A stretch of 64,000 nt of DNA, taken from assembly GCA_031216915.1 (NCBI GenBank), contig JAUFNR010000176.1, positions 16,612 to 80,611 of the forward strand, written 5' to 3'. Below the pieces are notes generated by a model, which had not been told where the DNA came from, did no database searches, and saw nothing but the letters and a program-made list of their open reading frames with translations. The translations under genes and the position numbers were made by a program. This document shows positions 22,234 through 33,200 of the stretch, piece by piece (position 1 is the first letter of the stretch; each line of letters opens with the position of its first letter). Origin of the DNA: Pictodentalium vernedei (Eukaryota; Mollusca; Scaphopoda; Dentaliida; Dentaliidae).

Positions 22234-23034
22234 TCAACAACATCCTGATTGGCGAACCTGCAAAATATTAGCGAACTGTCTTTCTAGGGCGCTCATCTCC
22301 GAACGCAAACACTCATTACCATCCGCCGAAAGAATTCTATTTACAAAGATGCCCAACACACCAGCGTTCGAAATTTGGTTCGCATGAGAGTAAATACTGT
22401 AGGGCCAGGAGAGAACAAATACTGTGGCAAAATGTTTTGATGTCAGTGTTATATTACGGGTTGTTGTGTCACACATTGTATCAAATGTTATTTCTTTCCC
22501 AAATAACGTCGAGCTCATGTCACACGATTTCGCATAAATATAAACTTGTGTCTCCTCCAGTTGTTTCAATAGATTATCCAATGAGCAGTCTAGTCGTTTT
22601 TGTATGTCCTCTGGGCACTTGATCTCCACTTGCTTTGTCAATATAGAGTTTTCATTCTTGATGCATTTTGATAGAAAATCCAACTGGTCAACTGCTTTGT
22701 GTATTGCTTCGTTCTCTCCGACGTCATGAATACTCTCGACTGACAACCATTGCTCCCAGTTTTCAATAAATGTTTTAATTTCTGTGGGAAACTTTGATTG
22801 GCGTACCACGTTTATGCTGTCAGACAATCGGAAGAGAAGCAAATCCCGGGCGTCACTTCTTCTAGAGACAACAGCATATCCTCTTGGCAGCCCTTGAAAT
22901 AGATAGAAGAATCTTATGAATAACAGTATGGACCCGAAAACGCATGTCACAAACAATAATTTATTACGCCAGCAGGATAGATTAACAAAAGAACGGCCAA
23001 AACAAGTGACCGAGGACTGAGGATACACGGACAA
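22234..23034 (-). CDS. Unrecognised single-pass membrane protein, 266 codons
   Basis: An uninterrupted minus-strand frame of 266 codons, the longest open host-like frame in the window after removing mobile elements. A single hydrophobic segment at residues about 26-47 (LLFVTCVFGSILLFIRFFYLF) follows a short N-terminus with basic residues, giving a predicted type II or signal-anchor topology. The remaining 215 residues are mixed helix-like with nine or more cysteines (for example CPED, CSLDNL, KSCDMS, MCDTT, the terminal GCC), several N-glycosylation sequons (NIT) and a second hydrophobic patch near residues 200-235. No domain is recognised. A paralogous fragment at 27888-27955 preserves about 23 residues of the middle, so it belongs to a family or was duplicated. 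It could be a gene exon or a pseudogene-free retrocopy. Confidence 0.45.
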   Translation of the reverse strand: MSVYPQSSVTCFGRSFVNLSCWRNKLLFVTCVFGSILLFIRFFYLFQGLPRGYAVVSRRSDARDLLLFRLSDSINVVRQSKFPTEIKTFIENWEQWLSVESIHDVGENEAIHKAVDQLDFLSKCIKNENSILTKQVEIKCPEDIQKRLDCSLDNLLKQLEETQVYIYAKSCDMSSTLFGKEITFDTMCDTTTRNITLTSKHFATVFVLSWPYSIYSHANQISNAGVLGIFVNRILSADGNECLRSEMSALERQFANILQVRQSGCC

Positions 23035-23290
23035 TAATGGTCAACCGAATATACCGACACTGGCCGTATAATTGTCACGCATTATTGAGATATCTTAACA
23101 AAACGTCGAAAAATGAACACCGTGTTTGTTTGTTTTTTGTACAACCGCAAATAAAACACTTCCACATTTCAGTGATGACCTATAACGAAACATTTGGGGA
23201 AGTAATAATAAGCGCACATTGATAAAATTCATGTTTAAAAAACTTTTCCAAACATTTCTTTTCATCGACAGTGAAAGTTGGTCGTCGTGC

Positions 23291-23538
23291 AATGTACCGC
23301 ATGTGGATTGTAACTAGATCACCCCTGACGTGGAATTATCACCCAAGTATCACTTTAAAATTCTGTATATATGGCGAAAAACACAAGCAGTGTTTCAGCC
23401 AATGGATCTCCGGGTTTAACAAGGAGGTCCATTGGCTGGAACTTTGCTTTTGCTTGTTATGTTTTGCAACAAATTGCAATTATTGCTTGGATGGATCTCC
23501 ACTCTACAAGTGATAGTACATACTCCATGTAATGTAAA
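23291..23538. repeat. Palindromic MITE, 'GTGGAGAGTG' family, copy b
   Basis: Left end 'atgtaccgcatgtggattgt' and right end 'atagtacatactccatgtaa' enclose the family core 'caatggatctccgggtttaa' and 'aggaggtccattggctgg'. It is about 90 bp downstream of nothing coding and 257 bp upstream of the ORF start at 23034. Confidence 0.65.
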
Positions 23539-23937
23539 TATTCCCCCTCAGTCACCTGTCAAAGGAGGACCGTGATAAATCAGTGGCAGGCCAAATAATT
23601 ATCATTATTAAAAGGCAAAACAAAAATATTGATCGAAACTTTCGTTGCAAGTTTATTTGTCGTGCTGGACGCTACAATGGACTTACAGTTGGGCAACAAA
23701 AGAGTTGTTGATAACGCCCACGTGATCAACTGGGTGTTTTCTACAAAGTTTGGAGTTTTGTTGACATAATGTGGATATTTATCAACTTTTTGTTTTGAAT
23801 CCGATGATTGCAATTGCCATTGCCCGCCATCTTGTTTTTTGCTGCAAAAATCGAGGTCTGAGTTCGGCTAATTGACATTTTAGAAAGTGTGACAGAATTG
23901 TAAATGCGGCCAAAAAATGGCAGAGGTGATAAATTAA
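23539..23937. other. No gene seen
   Basis: Unique-looking sequence with no convincing frame. Confidence 0.45.
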
Positions 23938-26900
23938 CAAGAGGCCCAAGGGGGCCTGAGGGCGCTCACCTAACATGGTAGTCTAAATATCAAACCAGGG
24001 ACTTGACATGAATAAGCTGCATACGCCCCTCCTAAGAAAAGCATACACCAACTAGATGAAGCGATTGTGCCCACACAATACACAGGATTTTCATTCTATT
24101 TTCAGTTCCTGCACTTTAACGTCCCAAAATTGAGAAAAACACACAAAAAACAGATTTTTTTCCCAAACAAAATACTTTCAGCCTAATTTTTTTTTTCTTC
24201 TTAAAACGCATAAAAAACGCTAAAACTAATTTCCGGATTTTGGTCCAAAATTTTCTAAGTCCCACCCGGACCCCAAATTTTCGGTGTAAAAAAAAAATGT
24301 TTTTTTTTGTCTTAAAATTGGCAGAAACGTATAAAAAACAAAAAACAAAAAAATTATGGATTTTGGTCCAAAATTTTCGAAGTCCCACCCGGACCCCAAA
24401 TATTCAGGGTAAAAAAAAAATGTTTTTTGTCTTAAAAGTGACCGAAATGCATAAAAAACAAAAACAAAAATTTCCGGATTTTGGTCCAAAATTTTCGAAG
24501 TCCGACCCGGACCCAAAATTTTCGGTGTAAAAAAAAAAAATGTCTTGTTGTCTTAGAATTGACAGAAACGCATAAAAAACACAAAAAAAAATTACGGATT
24601 TTGGTCCAAAATTTTCTATGTCCCACCCGGACCCCAAATTTTCAGGGTAAAAAAAAAATTTTTTTGTCTTAAAATTGACCAAAACGCAGAAAAAACAAAA
24701 AAAAATTTTTTTCGGATTTTGGTCCAAAATTTTCTAAGTCCCACCCGGACCCCAAATTTTCAGGGTAAAAAAAATTTTTTTTTGTCTTAAAATTGACCAA
24801 AACGCAGAAAAAACAAAAAAAAATTTTTTTCGGATTTTGGTCCAAAATTTTCTAAGTCCCACCCGCACCCCAAATTTTCAGGGGATAAATTTTTTTTTTT
24901 TTTTGTCTTAAAATTGACAGAAATGCATAAAAAACCCTCCAAAAAAAAATTCTGGATTTTGGTCCAAAATTTTCTAAGTCCCACCCGCACCCCAAATTTT
25001 CAGGGGATAAATTTTTTTTTTTTTTTTGTCTTAAAATTGACAGAAACGCATAAAAAACCCTCCAAAAAAAAATTCTGGATTTTGGTCCAAAATTTTCTAA
25101 GTCCCACCCGGACCCCAAATTTTCAGGGTAAAAAAATTTTTTTTTTGTCTTAAAATTGACCAAAACGCAGAAAAAACAAAAACAAATTTTTTTCGGATTT
25201 TGGTCCAAAATTTTCTAAGTCCCACCCGCACCCCAAATTTTCAGGGGATAATTTTTATTTTTTTTTTGTCTTAAAATTTACCGAAACGCAGAAAAAACAA
25301 ACAAAAAAAATTTTCTGATTTTGGTCCAAAATTTTCTAAGTCCCACCCGGACCCCAAATTTTCAGGGTAAAAAAAAAAAAATTTTTTGTCTTAAAATTGA
25401 CCAAAACGCAGAAAAAAAAACAAAAAATTTTTTTCTGGATTTTGGTCCAAAATTTTCCAAGTCCCACCCAGACCCCAAATTTTCAGGGGAAATTTTTTTT
25501 TTTTGTCTTAAAATTGACAGAAATGCATAAAAAACAAAAAAAAAAATTTTCGGATTTTGGTCCAAAATTTTCTAAGTCCCACTCGGACCCCAAATTTTCA
25601 GGGTAAAAAAATATTTTTTTTTTGTCTTAAAATTGACAGAAACGCATAAAAAAACCCCCAAAAAATTTTACGGATTTTGGTCCAAAATTTTCCCACCCGG
25701 ACCCCAAATTTTTAGGGGAAAATTTTTTTTTTTTTTTTGTCTTAAAATTGACAGAAACGCATAAAAAACAAAAAAAAAAAATTTCGGATTTTTGTCCAAA
25801 ATTTTATAAGTCCCACCCGAACCCCAAATTTTCAGGGTAAAAAAAAAAAAAAATTTTGTCTTAAAATTGACAGAAACACATAAAAAACACCAAAAAAAAA
25901 TTTACGGATTTTGGTCCAAAATTTTCTAAGTCCCACCTGGACCCCAAATTTTCAGGGTAAAAAAAAAATTTTTTTTTTTGTCTTAAAATTGACAGAAATG
26001 CATAAAAAACAAAAAAAAAATTTTTTGCAGATTTTGGTCCAAAATGTTCTAAGTCCCACCCGCACCACAAATTTTCAGGGGATAAATTTTTTTTTTTTTT
26101 TTGTCTTAAAATTTACCGAAACGCAGAAAAAACAAAAAAAAAAATTTTCTGATTTTGGTCCAAAATGTTCAGGGTAAATTTTTTTTTTTTTTTTTTTGTC
26201 TTAAAATTGACAGAAATGCCTAAAAAACGAAAAAAAATTTTTTCGGACTTTGGTCCAAAATTTTCTAAGCCCCCACCCGCACCCCAAATTTTCAGGAGAA
26301 AAAAAAAAAAAAATTTTTTTGTCTTAAAACTGACAGAAATGAATAAAAAAACAAACAAAAAAAATTTTTCGGATTTTGGTCCAAAATTTCGAAGTCCGCT
26401 ACGGGACCCCAAATTTTCATCCTAAATATGAACCCAGGGATTTGGCTTCAACAAACTTGAATCTCACCCCCCTAAGTATGCTGCATACCAAATATCAAAA
26501 CATTCTTATTGCTAGATCTGAAGAAGAAGATTTTTCAAAAATACTCCTCATACTGCACTAATTTAAACATTTGGGCTCCCGTAGAGAGCCCAAATATCGA
26601 CCCAGGCAATTGATTTCAATAAACATGTGAAACAATCTTCCAAAGATGTTATATGTGAAATTTTAAAGCTTTTGGAGCAGTGGTTTCGGAGAAAAGTAGT
26701 CTTATGTTTTTCCCATTACCCACAGTGTTAAAAAATGCTGACTCATCACTTTTTCAAAGTCCCCAAAAAGTACCCCATGATAAAACCGATGGCAATCTTT
26801 TTTTGATCATTCCATTCTGTTGGTCCTAAGGAAGCTTCTCAACAAATAAGAATTCTCAGTGCCGTGTAGTTTTGGAGATATGGGCGTTTTCATTTTTTTC

Positions 26901-27397
26901 TATTTTTAGCTCCTATGGTTCCCACGGGGCTATGGGGAAAAAAAATCGGCATAAATTAGGTACTTATGACCCAATAAGCACTCATGTAAAATTTGGTTCA
27001 AATCGGCCTCGCGGTTTGGAAAATAGAAATTTGGGGCAGGGCCAAAATTTTTGCCCCTCCTTTAACATCGTCAAATATAGCCCCTCCAACTTCTCTTGAA
27101 CAAACTCGAGTCTACACCCCAAAAGGAAGCTGCATACCAAATATCAAGTCTCTGCTATTGCTGGTTCTTGAGAAGAAGATTTTTTAAGAATTGGAGCATT
27201 TTTGCCCCAATGTGAGCCGAAACCTAATTTGACAAAAAGTCAAAGTCCGCATACATAACCCCTTCTCACATGAAATTTCATTAATATGCGGCCAGTGGTT
27301 TGGGAGGAAAAGCCCAAACACCACCTTCACGACGGACGCCGGACGACGGACGAAAGGAGATCAGAATAGCTCACCCTGACTTTCAGTCAGGTGAGCT
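23938..27397 (-). repeat. AGCTCACCTGA-family repeat, copy 4 (inverted, expanded)
   Basis: It runs from 'caagaggcccaagggggcct' to 'tttcagtcaggtgagct' and is therefore the reverse orientation of copies 1-3. Its right third (26420-27390) carries the single-copy block shared with copy 2. Instead of the usual internal units it holds the 119-bp minisatellite at 24230-26430. Total length is about 3.46 kb. Confidence 0.8.
24230..26430 (-). repeat. Minisatellite, about 19 units of about 119 bp
   Basis: The landmark 'gattttggtccaaaat' recurs at roughly 24235, 24358, 24476, 24596, 24715, 24834, 24956, 25077, 25196, 25316, 25437, 25552, 25673, 25790, 25911, 26028, 26150, 26252 and 26370. Each unit also has 'ccaccc(g)gaccccaaatttt', a poly-A/poly-T junction and 'gtcttaaaattgac(a/c)(g/a)aaa(c/t)gca'. 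Units vary mainly in homopolymer length, and one at 26150 is shortened. The open frames across it on both strands are by-products of the repeat. Confidence 0.92.
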
Positions 27398-27574
27398 AAT
27401 AATCCACTTGGCTATCACTGAGATTTTGGATTTCGCCCAGTGCACTGCATCACTACACGTCTGCTTTTGTAAACAAATGAATGTCGACAGTAAAATTTAA
27501 CGAAAACATGAACCGGTCTGCAAACACAACTCGTGATGAAATTTCGGAGAAAAACATTCTGGCATAATAAATAC

Positions 27575-27715
27575 GTAATGGGACGTTTAGCTGGTGGATA
27601 AGGTGTCACGTGAGGCTCAGCAAGAATTATATTAGGCGAGGCTATAGCCTCGTCAAACATTGTTCAAAATTCACCTCATGTGACACCGTGTACGCTAACT
27701 AAATGTCCCGTAAAT
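27575..27715. repeat. Palindromic element
   Basis: 'acgtaatgggacgtttagct...ggtgtcacgtgag' pairs with 'cacctcatgtgacacc...ctaactaaatgtcccgta' around the self-complementary 'cgaggctatagcctcg' (27637-27652). It is a short foldback MITE without visible target duplication. Confidence 0.65.
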
Positions 27716-27887
27716 TATAAAATCACACTGTACACACAAAACCCAACACTCGACACAAAACCACCGATATAAACACGCGCGGACACCAAACAACTAGACA
27801 CGGAGGCATACACCACCTGCACATACATACACAGACACTTGGATGTTCAAACCCGCTATAATAGTCTATAAGCAAGAGGACTCAGAA

Positions 27888-27955
27888 GATTATCCAATGA
27901 GCAGTCTTGTCGTTCTTGAGTGTTCTCTAAGCACTTGATCTCCACTTCATTTGTG
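27888..27955 (-). pseudogene. Fragment paralogous to the ORF at 22234-23034
   Basis: The minus-strand translation reads EVEIKCLENTQERQDC then SLDNL, against QVEIKCPEDIQKRLDC then SLDNL in the intact frame (the corresponding DNA is 22570-22640). The match stops abruptly at both sides, so only an exon scrap or broken duplicate remains. Confidence 0.6.
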
Positions 27956-28327
27956 AGAGAGATGGACACACAGTATCCGATGTTTGTTAGCTTATTGCTG
28001 CCCATGAAGAAAGGTTAGTTTATCAGGCTAGAGATAAGAGGAGTGTAAGTGTTTGAGATATTAGAAAAGAACGATTAAAATAGGGCGAGATTGTGAATTG
28101 AAAGTCTTTTTACGGGCGACCCTTGTTGATGCGGTCAATATGAAACATAGGGTTTTTTCGTTATTTTACGTAACGATACGCAGAAAGAGAGACAGTAAAG
28201 CTCAATGAATGTGTGGGGGAGGGGAGAAAAATGTCCAAGGCAGGCAAGACTAGGCGGGGAAACAAAATCAACTGGTTGAAATGCTGGACACCTATATTTG
28301 GGTTTTATTCTTAAGTGAGGCCGCAGA

Positions 28328-28455
28328 TGTATGTGACCTTAAACACCAATAAATAAATAAATCACTTAAGTGAGGATACTACAACTTAAATTTATTATTT
28401 ATTGGTGTTTAAGGTCACATACGTCTGCACAATGGCTAATCGTGACCGCAACGTG
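28328..28455. mobile_element. Two SINE tail fragments in inverted orientation
   Basis: 'gtatgtgacc ttaaacacca' plus (ATAA)n at 28328-28362 (plus) faces 'ttattggtgtttaaggtcac...aatggctaatcgtgacc' at 28391-28457 (minus). Both are 3'-terminal pieces of the SINE family; the pair forms a foldback of about 35 bp arms. Confidence 0.65.
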
Positions 28456-28457
28456 GA

Positions 28458-29877
28458 GATAAAGTAAAGTTTAGTCAATCGTTTATATTCATGTTTTTTT
28501 AGAGGACTTCCACCCCAAGCAATGGTGACTGAGTCCTATTTTACCAGTAAAACAGAGCTTGTTTACCACAGTAAGCAAACACTGCTTCAATTCCCGGGGT
28601 TTCTTCAACAACAGTAATCAACAAAATGGTGAAAGCATGGAGGCAAGCATGACATAAATATACTACTCGTATTCTGCTGAGGATCATTCTTTCCTATCAT
28701 GGAGGCCCTGCAACTTAGAGGCTTCATATTCTCTACATGTAGTTCATGATATCTTTGAAATGAAATTATTCAGTCCTATGGATTTACGTTGTTACAATTG
28801 ACGGGAGTACTGTAGACACTCTCCCACAAATTGTAAAAAGGCAAAGAAAGGTTGCCAACCAAAAATAATTTTGCACTCTACCAGTTAAAGATGGGTCTAC
28901 AAAAATACCGTTCCATTTATTCTCATGTCTTAACGAATGCAACAGTAGGTGTCTAAAAGAATATAAATTGTGTGTGTGTGGATCGCGGATAGCTTTTCAT
29001 TTTCAGTCCAAATATTATATTTTAATATAACCAAATATACAAATATCACCCTAGCCACTCGTTTTTTGGGAGTGTGTATATTAGGGCCTGGCCATGGGTG
29101 AGTATATTTTTTCTACTACTACAATATTTTAACCCGAGGAAGAATGAAGCATAAGAAATAAAACGAATCGTCTGAAATCCGAATTCATTTGTCAAATGCA
29201 ACTAAATTTGCTTTTTTCACATTTGTTATGGATTCTTCTGGCCTCTTTGGGAAAGGGTCCGGGGCTCATGTATTTAGGAAAATTCGCGCCACGAAGGATC
29301 CAATTGGGAATTTGTTTGGGAGAAGAAACCCATAAAGAATAAGAAAGGTTACCTTCATATTGAATTGAGAACATTAATACAGAAGCTACTACATGCATAG
29401 TACTTGTATTACGTTTTATAACAAAAAGTCTCATGAAATAATGACCAGTCTCTGTAATCGCTGTAAAGAATTGAGCTTATACTATTAAATTATGAAGATA
29501 TTTACGCGACAGTCTATGTTCTGTGGCTTTGCAGTTGTGTCTATGACAGCCAAGACTTGCCTGGAAATAACTGACAAGGTTCTTGCAACGCAACGTGCAA
29601 ACTATCTGAAACTGCCTGTCCAGGCACCTGTTTTGTTGCAGTAAAAAGACATGAAAGTCAAAATTACATCTCCAATAGCTAAAGAAGTATAAAATTTATA
29701 TTTGAATGAGGACTGAGACTGGGAAATATTGGGTTTGAATTGGGAAAAATCGTGCCAAAATGCCACTGGGAAAGGGCCCCACATTCGGCTCCTGCAGACA
29801 CCTAGACAAATCCCCGTTTGCAGATAATATATTTACAGGAATATTGTATTTTGACAAATTCAAATGCTATCAAAATT
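28458..29877. other. No gene seen
   Basis: AT-rich sequence without a supported coding frame or recognised repeat. A short GT tract lies near 28970. Confidence 0.45.
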
Positions 29878-30081
29878 TTAACCCTTTAACACTTTGAACT
29901 CGAACGACCGATTTGTCGGTCCAAGGAATAATTTCGCCCCATTTTTGTCTTATTATAAGAGCTCTCAACACGGGGCATTGGTGATAAAATAATATCTGCA
30001 GTCTGCAGCCAGCCGTGTATTTATAATAGACTGACCCATTTCTCTGTAAGTGTAGCGGAAAAAGAGTGTTCAAAGGATTAA
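29878..30081. repeat. TTAA MITE, second family
   Basis: TTAA-CCCTTTAACACTTTGAAC at 29878 pairs with AGTGTTCAAAGGA-TTAA ending 30081. The ends resemble but do not match the main TTAA family, and there is no central ctcgttggaacgag palindrome. It is about 204 bp. Confidence 0.7.
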
Positions 30082-30089
30082 TTCTCAGA

Positions 30090-30297
30090 TTATTTATTTA
30101 TTCATTTATTTATTGGTGTTTAAGGATACAAGGAGAGGCCTGCTGCCTCTGCGCTGGCACTCGTGCCATTTCGATTAACTCATTCACACGCGCGTGTCAT
30201 TCCGTGTATTCTCCGTACTTATGACAATGTTTAGTTTATTCAAGAATTGGTTTTGCAAGTGTCGTCTGCTATTCGGGTTAGGTAAATGATTAAAACG
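30090..30297. repeat. SINE tail scrap plus TTAA MITE right end
   Basis: A (TTTA)n 'ttggtgtttaagg' SINE tail at 30091-30125 is followed by a segment 'ggcactcgtgccatttcgat' and 'ttaactcattcacacg' also found near 55585-55610, and then by the solitary right end of the main TTAA MITE ('ttttgcaagtgtcgtctgct...ttaggtaaatgattaa', 30250-30294). Confidence 0.5.
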
Positions 30298-30985
30298 CAA
30301 ATAAGGGATTCTAGCAAACAAAACAGCTGGTCATTACGATTTACAATAATGATGATTTGTGGAAGGGAAATCGATTTTATCCCCATGTGCTCACCAAAGG
30401 AATGATAGCTTTCACATTTACATTCTATCACATATGACAAAGTTGACAATACACGCCAAATTGTAATCTTAAACCCAGCTAACCCTCTTTGAATGTCTCC
30501 TTGGTTATTACATCGCTTATCTCTGTCGAAAATGTTACGGTCTCGCCCCACTCTCGAGAAAAGCTGCCTCATGGTTATCTTAGCATGTTTTATCGCTGAA
30601 CTGATTTAATCAGCTTAATCTGGCTTAATGAGTTAATTCCCTCCAGATCAGCGATCTAGATTTAGAACTATCAGAACTAAGCTGATTTCACATTTTTAGT
30701 CGCACCGAAAATGTTCTGAATGTAAGAAAAAAAGAATACTTGATATACAACGTCAACCAGAAAAATGAAAAGAATTTGTCATTTTGGGTTTTTTTGGAGT
30801 TATTGCTCGGACATGACAGCCACGTTGGATTCGCCAGAATGCTGGTTATTAAAATGAACCTACCTACAATCACCAGTAATAACACCAGTAAACACTGGGA
30901 TCCATTGGTCATTATTTTTAAAGTTAAAAAATCGAAGAAGGCTTCCATGGCAGACATATTAAATACGGAAAGAAACTTATTATCG
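30298..30985. other. No gene seen; leads into a tandem array
   Basis: No supported frame. From about 30790 the sequence begins to resemble a degenerate unit of the array that follows (ttgctcggacatgacagcca). Confidence 0.4.
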
Positions 30986-31676
30986 AAAGAAGCCGTCCTG
31001 TAGCCACCACTAATCCAACACAAAAATAGGAACCATGGTGAATTTTATTTTCGGGTTATTGCGCGGATAAACAACAAAGACAAAAAATCCAAGATGGCTG
31101 CCTTGACGGCCATACTGGATAAGGCAGAAAACTGATTATCAAGAGCAACGTCCCTCTAGTCACCACTAATCCACCACAAAAAATAGGATCCATGGTGCAT
31201 TTCATTTTCAAGTTATTGTGCGGACAAGCAAAAATGACAACAAAAACCAAGATGGCTGACATGGTGGCCATATTAGACATGGCAGAACTGATTATCGAAA
31301 AGAACCTTCCTCTAGTCACCACTAATCATTTTCATGTAATTGTTCGGACAAGCACACGTGACAAAAAATTCAAGACGGCTGCCACGGAGGCCATATTGGA
31401 TATGGCAGAAAACTGATTACCGAAAGGAGTCTTCCTCTAGTCACCGCCCATCCACCACAAAACTAGGATCCATTGTTCATTTGATTTTCAAGTTATTGCG
31501 TGGACAAGCAAAAAAGACAAAACACCCAAGATGGGTGCCATGGCGGCCATATTGGATATGGCAGAAAACTGATTATTGAAAGGAACCCTCCATTAGTCAA
31601 CACTAATCTACCACAAAAATAGGATACAAGGTGCATTTCATTTTCAAGTTATTGCGCGGACAAGTAAAAGTTAACA
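30986..31676. repeat. Tandem array of about 150-bp units
   Basis: About five units share 'aggatccatggtgcatttca', 'ttattgcgcggacaagcaaa', 'caagatggctgccatggcgg', 'catattggatatggcagaaa' and 'ctctagtcaccactaatcca'. Starts are near 31025, 31183, 31325 (5' shortened), 31463 and 31617. A degenerate unit precedes at about 30790-30985. Confidence 0.8.
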
Positions 31677-31746
31677 GACGGGCGGGCGGGCGGGCGGGCG
31701 GGCGGGCGGTCAGGGCAGGGCAGGGCAGGGCAGGGCAGGGCAAGGC
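31677..31746. repeat. GC-rich microsatellite (GGGC)n and (GGGCA)n
   Basis: An uninterrupted GGGC repeat (31678-31708) is followed by a GGGCA repeat (31712-31742). It is an isolated GC island that joins the 150-bp array to the Polinton remains. Confidence 0.9.
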
Positions 31747-31901
31747 GAGCGGGCGTGCTTTCGATCGTGCGGGCCCAGGTAGGCAGACTCGAAAAGAAGG
31801 CAGGCAGACTCGCAAAGAAAGCAAAAAAGTAAAACACAATTGCCATCTTAGAGGCGGCCAGGCTTTCAAGCATCGCAAATCTGTACTCGAATGTTGTTGG
31901 C

Positions 31902-32045
31902 GATGACTAGATATCCGAAGAGGAATTCAGTCTTGTGCTGACAGAAGGAGAAAAATTCAACCAACTCCGGCTTGATATTCCCAAGGCATCTCGCCGGGAG
32001 AACGCCGACTCAAAAAGCGAAAATCTTGTGTTTACTCACGCATAG
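31902..32045 (+). pseudogene. Polinton accessory protein, C-terminal remnant
   Basis: The frame reads ISEEEFSLVLTEGEKFNQLR, then a charged tail to a stop at 32043. It matches the pattern ISDGEYRVILTEKDKFEAFK encoded at 34090-34150 on the same strand. A TAG precedes the motif at 31908. Since the fuller gene lies 2.1 kb downstream, this is either a duplicated gene or the end of a second, older Polinton. Confidence 0.5.
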
Positions 32046-32137
32046 CGAATTCCCTATAGGCGAGGTTTTATAGCTTACAAGCCCGGTCACGCCCAGTCCA
32101 AGTATGATGATGCGACCTCACGGTCCTTTTGCTCAAC

Positions 32138-32833
32138 TTACGGTGCGTAAAAGTGTTCTGTTTGCGGTTCTGGGACAAGACTGTCAAAATCGTTCCCAGT
32201 TACATGACATCGTGTGTACTCGCGAAAGGCAGCTTCGATATCCTGGAATATGCGAAAGGCATGGCCTTCGCGGCGTTGTGCTTCGTTGATCCATTCGAGG
32301 GGTTCTGATCGCTTACTGGACCACGCCACCCGGGCGACCTGAAGCTCTTCTATAGCTTCGTCATGTCGCGCACGTTCCGCACCAGCATCGGTATCCCGAA
32401 ACTTGTAGAAGAGGTAATTGCTGTCAGAGAAGGCCACTGCGTTTATAAGGGCGCCGCCCAATAGCATCGCGATCGCTGGTGAGTTGAGAAGAGCCAAAAT
32501 ACCAGTATGCCCACTGCCATACCACCCTCAATAAGCGCAGATTTTTCCTCGCTGTGATGTTTGGCAGAGGACTTCTGTGAACTCTTCATTACCATCGCCA
32601 AGGGAATTTGCGCGACCAGCGCGATTATCGTGGGGTTTAGGCGTCGTAGGTATTGTCTGTTTCCATGCTGCAGGCACAGCGTTCACGTCATTGTTAACCC
32701 CCAGCGCCTGAGCATCCCTGGCAATTATGAACTCACTGTTATACCCCACGAGGCCGTGTGAAAGGCACCTAGTTCCGAGGCCTAGGCCGAGGCAGTATAC
32801 ATAAACTATTTTTGATGTAGCAAGAGACAACAT
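32138..32833 (-). pseudogene. Polinton-associated protein of unknown function, one stop
   Basis: Two minus-strand frames in the same register, 32833-32531 and 32527-32138, are separated by a single in-frame TGA (32528-32530). The combined product would be about 230 residues. The N-terminal half has a hydrophobic start and a Pro/Thr/His-containing linker; the C-terminal half has ALLNSPAIAMLLGGALINAV, a probable membrane-inserted helix, and then a strongly charged amphipathic region (RARHDEAIEELQVARVAWSS, EWINEAQRREGHAFRIFQDI). I recognise this as a recurrent Polinton neighbour gene but know no function for it. It is divergently oriented from the gene at 32913. Confidence 0.5.
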
Positions 32834-32912
32834 GTCCTTATAGCGTTTGATTCATTCTCCAAGTCCACAGGTCGGGCACTAGCGCCGAGGGGAGAAAGGT
32901 GTTTTTTCAGGA

Positions 32913-33134
32913 TTGTTGGCAGTATTGGCCATCAAGGCATTACCCATTCTCACCAAAACCGTGTTGCCAGCTTTGGGTATGGGAGCTCTGTCGGGATTGG
33001 ACAATTCTGGTGCGCAGAAAATAATGGGGAGAGGATTGTTTCAGAAGCGAGAAGTTGTGTGTCGAGTCGAAACGGATGGTAACGATTTGTATCTGAAACG
33101 CGCGAAAGGTAGCGGCGTATTTCAAGCTCATTGA
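32913..33134 (+). CDS. Small hydrophobic Polinton protein (possible minor virion component)
   Basis: It encodes about 73 residues: LAVLAIKALPILTKTVLPAL then GMGALSGLDNSGAQKIMG, followed by a short C-terminal part with CRVETDGNDLYLKR. The hydrophobic Gly/Ala/Leu-rich N-terminus with a basic 'GLY/DLYLK' tail recurs in Polintons next to capsid genes, and a minor virion or membrane-active role is often suspected by comparison with adenovirus core/minor proteins. The frame is intact here but short. It is divergent from the gene at 32138-32833, with an 80-bp gap that would hold both promoters. Confidence 0.45.
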   Translation: MLAVLAIKALPILTKTVLPALGMGALSGLDNSGAQKIMGRGLFQKREVVCRVETDGNDLYLKRAKGSGVFQAH

Positions 33135-33200
33135 GACGGTCTATATATAAAGAGAGGAAAACATTTGTTCGACGGCCAAGGACTGTTATTGGTTCCGAAC

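Noticed and set aside
24116-26425. Many Lys/Phe-rich open frames on both strands
   Set aside because: They follow the 119-bp minisatellite and its homopolymers, change frame with unit length, and show no conserved protein outside the repeat.
29878-30081. Member of the main TTAA MITE family
   Set aside because: Termini resemble it only for the first eight or so bases and the central palindrome is absent, so it is listed as a separate family.
30986-31676. CRISPR-like array
   Set aside because: Units are long (about 150 bp), adjoin without unique spacers, and the DNA is eukaryotic.
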